Positions 5,535 to 10,155 of a stretch of 10,155 nt of DNA are shown here, in pieces. The position numbers and the translations under genes were made by a program. The DNA comes from Cephalothrix spiralis (lineage: Eukaryota; Nemertea; Palaeonemertea; Archinemertea; Cephalotrichidae). Within the stretch, counting starts at the first letter, position 1. Every line of letters starts with the position of its first letter. The notes beneath the pieces were generated by a model, which saw nothing but the letters and a program-made list of their open reading frames with translations, ran no database searches and had not been told where the DNA came from. The stretch covers positions 1 through 10,155 of the forward strand of contig JAUCNG010418022.1 of the NCBI GenBank assembly GCA_032353305.1, written 5' to 3'.

Positions 5535-8500
5535 GTAGGTATCAATTTCACATGGAAAAATTATTTGTAATTAAATCTAATACAAGCTTTTGAGAGACAA
5601 TAACTTGTCTAACTATGACATCGAAACACATTCAGCTTTCAATTTATATCTGATTAAGTCCATTATTAATGTTCTCTACTCAATTATTATCAATCAAAAT
5701 GAATTGAATTTTGTTAGAGAAGAGTGCATGATGTGGTTTTTCTCATTATTCATCGGCCATGAGGTAGTTATGATGAAAAAATTCCACACTAAGTCACTAA
5801 AAAAGTCCATCTTTGAATTTACAAAAGAAAGATACATTTTAAATTCAAATTGGACTTATTACTACGTGAATTATTTTGTAAATTTCTTAATATATCAAAT
5901 ATATCTCTCGATTTCAGGCATGATATTGAAAACAAAAAAGAAGAATTGAGAGTAATGGTTGGGTAAGGGAAAACATATTTTTATTATAGATCCTTAATTA
6001 AAAATTATTGTAAGGATAAGGATTTGAAAGATAAAAGGCTTTGAGAAAACCTGTTTTGCAGTGGCTGTACGATCCACTTTCTTAAAATGCAAATGTGATA
6101 AACTTTGAATGCACTTTTTTGGTTGTACATGTTAAATCTTGTCCCCAAAGGCAGTTTCGATTTATCCTAATCTCTACGTACTCTAATAAATTTAGAAGGC
6201 GAATCTCAAAATTAAGGAGCACTGCGTAGGAGTATGGTTAAATACATGTATGTCCAATCTCTATAAGTTCCTTAAAATCGTGATGATGTACCTAAATTTT
6301 AAAATTCTCGGATATTCATGGTCAAAAGTCCTGGAATTTTGGTTAAAGTTCCTGGAAAAGACCTGGAATTTTGCTGAAAATAATTTGTAGTTACCCTGAC
6401 ATGTATTTAACAAAAACATACTTTCTTTTGCAGAGAAAGATACAGGGATTTAATTGAAGCCGCTGATACCATTACAGAGATGAAATCCTCAGCCAAAAAT
6501 GTAAGAATGTCGAAATCTTCGATATATGTTCGATTGCTTTAAAATGTCCTACAATAATAATGCCCATATTGGGATAAAAGCTGAACTTCGTATAAAGATA
6601 TAATACAGGACCTTTGTACGGCTCGGTACCTCATCTTATTGTCACAAATAATGAGCAAAATAAGTTTCACCGTTAATTATGCCATCAGACTCCAGTCTAA
6701 AATCAACACTGATTTTCTTTCATAAAAATGTATTTACTGTATTTCTTTATCATGCAACACAGTAATTTACAGTAAAGATCAACCAGTCCCATATTTTGTA
6801 ATTTGAACACTTTTTTAATTTCAGGTTTTAGACTCCTTATCTAAAACAGAAGGATATTGCCAAAATTTGAAGAAAATGAATGTTCAAGGGTTAACATCTA
6901 CGGAGTCCAAGTTTGCAGTTCAAAGGTAATTTTCAAAAAGATCCCTTATATTTTAAACATTAAGTCACTAACTTTTATTTTTTACTATCAAATATTATGT
7001 TTATTTCTTAGAGGTTGTAACGGGTTTGATTCGTGCAGGCAAAAAAGGCAAAAATAGCTCGAACGTCAAAAACATTTTTTGAAGCTACGTGCAACGTAAA
7101 AATATTTTTTTGTGATTTGTGAAAGTTGAATAACCAATTATTATAAAATTCGTGCTCTGACCCTTCACCTGTTACCCCATATTCTTACCAATTGAGTCAG
7201 TGGCAAAGTCTTTAACTCTTATTCTTATGAATAACATTTTTATTTTTATTTATATCAATAAAATATTAATTTAAATACGAACGGTTCATTTTGAACAATT
7301 CTAATTATTAACTTTTATGACAAGATTATTTCTAATGAACACAATTGCTTGCCTTCCAGGAAAAAACAAGATGTAACATTTTTTGGTATCGCGACTCAGA
7401 TAAAACTTCTTCTGGATATGGCAGAAAAGGTAAGAAACCATATACATTTATATGTATCTCGATATGTTTTACACTCGGGATACATATACGGTCATACTCC
7501 TACGCAGTACTCCTTAATTCTAAGATTGACCTAAATTAATTGTACGTAGAGATTAGGATAAATCTATGAACTAATGTTATGAAAACTTAATGGGTGGGCA
7601 TCAGATGACTGGCTCAAATAGACACAGACGGTCCGCTTTATGAGGATTTACCCTTAGACCCGTAGACCTATCCCGCACTCTAATCTATTTTCTATATGCC
7701 GATTAGCAGTCGGGTTTACCCCGAAGGGAGAGACAGCGTCCCACTCCACGTATTTAACCTGACCGAGCCTCCCAGGAGGCAGTACGCTGAAGAACTTGTC
7801 CAAGGTTCTTCCCGATGGAAAGTAGTGTCGAGCCGGGTCTCGAACCCGGGACCTCCGGGTTCAGAGACCGACGCTCAACCACCTTAATTGCTACCGAGCC
7901 GCACTTTTAATTGAGTAACGAAAATCAACACTTGACCGCTGCGTAGGTATCATCCGTGCGCTCCGACCGCTCGTTGTCAATATTCAGGTAACTACATGTA
8001 TAGCTTGTTCTTATTTGTTACAGATCTGGACTGCTGTTGATTGTGAAGATTATTTACTAGCTACGCAGCTTTATCTTCTAGCTAGACACATTCACACCTC
8101 GCTTCAACTCGACACCAAGCAATCAAACAAGATCCAGAATTGGTTCCCTGTAGTTGCTCGACAGTGGGCTGCCATCAGCCATTTTAAATCAGGAATACTG
8201 CAGGTTAGTAATACTATAACGATTACATGTGGTGTAATTCTATTCAAAATTGACGAGAAAATCACTGTTTTTTCGAGTTATATCAATAATTGGTTTGTTA
8301 CTTTACACTGGTTTCTAACGGAAAGCGTCTACCTGAGTGACTCTCAATGTTGAGCCCGTGCAACCATAGGCACGGTGCGCCTTGAAGACGATTAGGTCGA
8401 AAAGTTAGGCCCACGTCCAAACTTTGGGAAATAAGAGATACAAATCTATTATCTAGGGTCCTTAAAACTGCTTTCAACGAGTTACTTTCTTTATTTAGTT

Positions 8501-9875
8501 TTCGAGAAATGCGCATGCGCAAATCGAAAAAATAACAGCTGATTCCGGAACAACAGGGGCATGTTTCTATCTATTATGGTCTTAAACAAGTCGTTATCGA
8601 GTTATTAAGAGTCAAAATTGTCAAATTTTACAGTATAATTTGGCGATTTTGACTCATAGATTTGTATTACAGACAGATAGAAACATGCCCATATTGTTCC
8701 GGAATCCATAGTAATTTTTTCGATTTGCGCATGCGCAACCCTAAAACTCGACCGCGCATGCGCATTTCTCGAAAACTAAATAAGGAAATTAACTCGTTGA
8801 AAGCAGTTTTAAGGACCCTAGATATGTATCTCTCATTTCCCAAAGTTTGGACGTGGGCCTTACTTTTTCGACCTAATCGTCCTTAAGGGGTCTACCAATC
8901 TATGGTGCAACCATGGGCTTAATATAGATTAACTAAATCGTGTTGCGATACATAGGTAAAAATCCACAATAAGTCCATTTTGTTAAGGAAATTAGTTATT
9001 TCATTTCATTTACAAAAATTAGACTTGTTGTGGTTATACAACCACAGTCGCTTTCGTCGTTATAGCCTACGTATATACATTGTATGGTATGCACATGATA
9101 TCTGTAATATTTTGAATAATACATTGCTTTTCAAGTTTTATTGGTTGCATAAAATTATTTTTCAATGTGAGATATAAGGCATTTTTATTAATTACTTGGT
9201 TTACGGACAAACTTTTCAAAAAATCCCGCCGGCGGCGGCGGTAAAAAAATAAAATGTTAAAAGAAATTTCAGAAAAATCTTGCCGGCGGCGGTAAAAAAA
9301 AAATTATTATTTCCATTTTCCGACGTTTTTTTTCTTCACTCGACGTCTGGAAATTCCGTCGGCGGTAAAAAAAAAATATTATTTCCAGATTTCCATTTTT
9401 ACGACGTTTTTTTTTTCATTCGACATCTGAAAATTCCGTCGGCGGTAAAAAAAATGTTAAAGAAATTTCAAAAAAATCCCGCCGGCGGCGGTAAAAATAA
9501 ATAAAAATAATTATTTTATTATTTTCATTTTTCGGAAATTATCACCGGCGGTGTCCGTAAACCAAGTAATTAAAAAAAGGGCCTAATAGGGTGCATATTC
9601 AAGGTTTGGTTATAAACTATCATTCCGATCCACTTCGGTGATGAATACTTTATTGCATTTGCATTCCCCACAGGTGAATATAATAATATTCAGATACCGT
9701 AGATGATAAACTATGTTAACTAATCAAATCTGCTTTTGTTTTACAGAATTGTCGCCAGGTACTCAGAGATACCAACCGATCAGAACAGGTTGTGACTGAC
9801 TGCTTATGTGCTATTATTCTTCTTGAAGATAACAACCCTAGACAAGTTTTTAACGAATATCTTTTAGCGCGAACT
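5467..9875 (+). CDS. COG1: COG1, conserved oligomeric Golgi complex subunit 1 (5' part, 7 exons, 3' end outside window)
   Basis: COG1 is a subunit of the eight-protein COG tethering complex on the cytosolic face of the Golgi. The complex captures vesicles carrying recycling glycosylation enzymes, and COG1 helps link the two lobes. Exons at 5467-5534, 5918-5962, 6434-6500, 6825-6925, 7360-7429, 8024-8203 and 9747-9875 join to 660 nt, 220 codons with no stop. All six complete introns begin GT and end AG. Intron phases are 2, 2, 0, 2, 0, 0, and the seventh donor (GTAAGT at 9876) is phase 0. The product shows LFEKFTVDEIR near the N-terminus, then KKEELRVMVG, ERYRDLIEAADTITEMK, QIKLLLDMAEK, LLATQLYLLARHIH and IILLEDNNPRQVFNEYLLAR, all close to vertebrate COG1 as I recall it. 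Residues up to about 90 correspond to the Vps51-like N-terminal helical region. Vertebrate COG1 is about 980 residues, so roughly the first quarter is present. The start at 5467 is the conservative choice; an extra upstream first exon is possible (see 4089-4116). Confidence 0.96.
5918..5962 (+). CDS. COG1: COG1 exon 2
   Basis: A 45-nt exon between acceptor ATTTCAG (ending 5917) and donor GTAAGG (5963). It encodes HDIENKKEELRVMVG with split codons at both ends (phase 2 in and out). This is the signature KKEELR.MVG block of the family. Confidence 0.95.
6159..6255 (+). repeat. Left member of an inverted-repeat pair in COG1 intron 2
   Basis: Its first 23 bases (6159-6181) are the exact complement of 7542-7564. 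Homology resumes at ATTAAGGAGCACTGCG, then TAGGAGTATG. It lies upstream of exon 3, facing its partner across exons 3-5. Confidence 0.85.
6319..6374. repeat. Short degenerate repeats of CCTGGAATTTTG
   Basis: CCTGGAATTTTGG, CCTGGAAAAGA and CCTGGAATTTTGC occur in succession in COG1 intron 2. The pattern resembles internal repeats of some non-autonomous DNA elements, but no ends are visible. Confidence 0.4.
6434..6500 (+). CDS. COG1: COG1 exon 3
   Basis: A 67-nt exon after acceptor CTTTTGCAG and before donor GTAAGA. It completes the Gly codon and encodes ERYRDLIEAADTITEMK plus SSAKN, the best conserved segment of COG1. It leaves phase 0. Confidence 0.97.
6825..6925 (+). CDS. COG1: COG1 exon 4
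   Basis: A 101-nt exon after acceptor AATTTCAG and before donor GTAATT. It encodes VLDSLSKTEGYCQNLKKMN followed by a variable polar stretch ending in FAVQ. It enters in phase 0 and leaves in phase 2 (AG|G, Arg). The Y-C..L block corresponds to YCARL in vertebrates. Confidence 0.93.
7360..7429 (+). CDS. COG1: COG1 exon 5
   Basis: A 70-nt exon after acceptor GCCTTCCAG and before donor GTAAGA. It encodes KKQDVTFFGIATQIKLLLD and MAEK, matching the family motif AAQIKLLLEIPEK. It enters in phase 2 and leaves in phase 0. Confidence 0.96.
7478..7564 (-). repeat. Right member of the inverted-repeat pair in COG1 intron 5
   Basis: Complementary to 6159-6255: a 23-base exact match at 7542-7564, then a gapped region, then CATACTCCTACGCAGTACTCC. 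It starts 49 nt after the exon 5 donor. The two copies probably belong to one dispersed repeat family. Confidence 0.85.
7594..7903 (-). mobile_element. Near full-length antisense tRNA-derived SINE in COG1 intron 5
   Basis: Read on the minus strand, it begins with a tRNA-like head holding an A-box-like TAGCAATTAAGGTGG (7893-7879) and a B box GGTTCGAGACC (7846-7836). The body follows: ACTTTCCATCGGGAAGAACC, TCAGGTTAAATACGTGG, GACGCTGTCTCTCCC, CTGCTAATCGGCATATAG and TGTCTATTTGAGCCAGTC. It is the least damaged of four copies and defines the family. It is not a functional tRNA: the head does not fold into matched acceptor and D arms and continues into the body. A conserved-domain SINE superfamily is possible, but the membership is not identified here. 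Confidence 0.88.
8024..8203 (+). CDS. COG1: COG1 exon 6
   Basis: A 180-nt exon, 60 whole codons, after acceptor TTGTTACAG and before donor GTTAGT. It encodes IW.AVDCEDYLLATQLYLLA, RHIHTSLQLD, a polar linker, then WFPVVARQWAAISHFKSGILQ. It aligns with vertebrate IW..ME...CLHATQLYLL and FPILIRQVAAASHFRSTIL. Phase is 0 at both ends, so skipping it would keep the frame. Confidence 0.97.
8510..8521. promoter_or_regulatory. NRF1-like palindrome TGCGCATGCGCA (left arm)
   Basis: A perfect match to the NRF1 consensus YGCGCAYGCGCR as I know it. It lies within the foldback element, and binding is inference. Confidence 0.4.
8726..8764. promoter_or_regulatory. Two NRF1-like palindromes (right arm)
   Basis: TGCGCATGCGCA at 8726-8737 and CGCGCATGCGCA at 8753-8764 both fit YGCGCAYGCGCR. 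The 27-nt spacing unit is absent from the left arm, as if lost or gained by recombination between the repeated decamers. Confidence 0.4.
9189..9572. mobile_element. 384-bp MITE-like element made of CGGCGG/A-tract blocks, COG1 intron 6
   Basis: Perfect 20-bp terminal inverted repeats TAATTACTTGGTTTACGGAC (9189-9208) and complement (9553-9572). The outer TAATTA is itself a palindrome, so it could be part of the repeat or a target duplication. The inside is mosaic. A unit beginning ATGTTAAA.GAAATTTCA recurs at 9254 and 9454; a unit with CCATTTT.CGACGTTTTTTTT recurs within 9304-9376 and 9377-9453. SCCGGCGGCGGTAAAA or GTCGGCGGTAAAA punctuates the units. No transposase. Confidence 0.85.
9747..9875 (+). 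CDS. COG1: COG1 exon 7 (last one in the window)
   Basis: A 129-nt exon, 43 whole codons, after acceptor TTTTACAG and before a perfect donor GTAAGT. It encodes NCRQVLRDTNRSEQVVTD, then CLCAIILLEDNNPRQVFNEY and LLART. The LLE..SPRQ.L..FLLAR pattern of vertebrate COG1 is clear. Later exons lie beyond 10155. Confidence 0.96.
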
Positions 9876-9964
9876 GTAAGTACGCCCTACAATTTTTGTA
9901 TTATCAGATTTAAAATGCATCTCCCCAAAGGCTGTCTTCCTCTGGCAAGTAAGAGCCAACGAGG

Positions 9965-10155
9965 CCCTTCCTGGGTGGCTCGGTCAGGTTTAATACATGG
10001 AGTGTGACACTGTCCCTCCCTTCGGGATAAAAGTCCCACTGCTAATCGGTATATAGAAAATAGATTAGGGTGTAGCATAGGTCTACAGGCCTAAGTGTAA
10101 ATGCTCAGCAAGCGGACCATTGTGTCTATTTGAGCCAGTCATCTGACGCCCTATA
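9965..10155 (+). mobile_element. Sense SINE lacking its tRNA head, in COG1 intron 7, cut by window end
   Basis: Body homology to the copy at 7594-7903 starts near CTTCCTGGGTGGCTCGGTCAG and continues through CTGTCCCTCCCTTCGGG, CACTGCTAATCGGTATATAG, ATAGGTCTACAGGCCTAAG and GTGTCTATTTGAGCCAGTC. It reaches the CCCTATA of the tail at the window end. It is 5'-truncated, as expected for incomplete reverse transcription. Confidence 0.88.

Larger units (their letters stand above)
8352..8919. mobile_element. 568-bp foldback element in COG1 intron 6
   Basis: Two long arms (about 8352-8625 and 8641-8919) are complementary nearly to the centre, where AGTCAAAATTGTCAAAT faces ATTTGGCGATTTTGACT across an 11-nt loop. 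Outer ends are GAGCCCGTGCAACCATAG and CTATGGTGCAACCATGGGCT. Arms match over ACGATTAGGTCGAAAA, GGCCCACGTCCAAACTTTGG and AAAACTGCTTTCAACGAGTT. The right arm carries an extra 27 nt with a second GCGCATGCGC. Target duplication is unclear. It is non-coding, probably a MITE-like or foldback DNA transposon. Confidence 0.88.

Noticed and set aside
5590-5949. 119-codon open frame
   Set aside because: It lies in COG1 intron 1, overlaps exon 2 in the wrong frame, has no homology I recognise, and has composition typical of AT-rich intron.
7696-7887. 63-codon open frame with SRV..PGPPGSETD
   Set aside because: It lies wholly inside the antisense SINE; the frame is a by-product of the repeat.
7836-7903. 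tRNA gene on the minus strand
   Set aside because: The A and B boxes are present, but the arms do not pair as a tRNA and the sequence continues into the shared SINE body.
8662-8886. 74-codon open frame in the foldback element
   Set aside because: Formed by the palindromic arm; a matching frame arises on the opposite strand of the other arm at 8298-8522, as expected from symmetry rather than coding.
9280-9504. 74-codon open frame across CGGCGGT blocks
   Set aside because: It is made of the repeated units of the MITE-like element and has no protein-like conservation.
9661-9680. CCCCACAG|GTGAAT as a COG1 splice site
   Set aside because: The exon joins in frame from 8203 directly to 9747, and this site overlaps acceptor and donor with no exon between; probably a decoy.

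Overview
The window is AT-rich, intron-rich animal DNA. The one gene that can be named with confidence is the 5' part of COG1, conserved oligomeric Golgi complex subunit 1, on the + strand. Seven coding exons lie between 5467 and 9875. They join in frame through consensus GT/AG introns into the first 220 codons, and the gene runs off the right edge. The protein keeps family hallmarks such as KKEELR.MVG and ERYRDLIEAADTI. Short exons, introns of about 0.3-1.5 kb, tRNA-derived SINEs and many miniature inverted-repeat elements suggest a marine invertebrate, perhaps a mollusc or another lophotrochozoan. The species cannot be read from the sequence.

Layout. Positions 1-1155 hold a set of candidate minus-strand exons with consensus donor sites and compatible reading phases; they look like part of an unrecognised spliced gene. 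A small transposon-like element (721-922) sits in one of its introns. Positions 1156-3650 are repeat-dominated: a SINE split by a small inverted-repeat element (1909-2445), and a second SINE split by one DNA element that itself contains another with a clear 8-bp target duplication (2914-3604). Positions 3686-4116 look like a divergent promoter. A candidate minus-strand first exon (3724-3686) and a possible COG1 first exon starting ATGGCGGCT (4089-4116) point away from each other, and each side carries a YY1-like AAAATGGCSGC motif. Positions 4117-5449 are mostly AT-rich spacer or first intron with small tandem repeats.

From 5450 the COG1 exons alternate with introns loaded with repeats. A diverged inverted-repeat pair flanks exons 3-5. 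A full-length antisense SINE with recognisable A and B boxes lies in intron 5. Intron 6 carries a 568-bp foldback element with three NRF1-like palindromes and a 384-bp inverted-repeat element built of CGGCGGTAAAAA blocks. Intron 7 contains a headless sense SINE that runs off the end.

No prokaryotic-style operon, CRISPR array, virus or true RNA gene was seen. Long open frames other than the COG1 exons are chance frames in introns and repeats. The least expected features are the hidden minus-strand exon chain, the alternative COG1 N-terminus and the layered transposon insertions.
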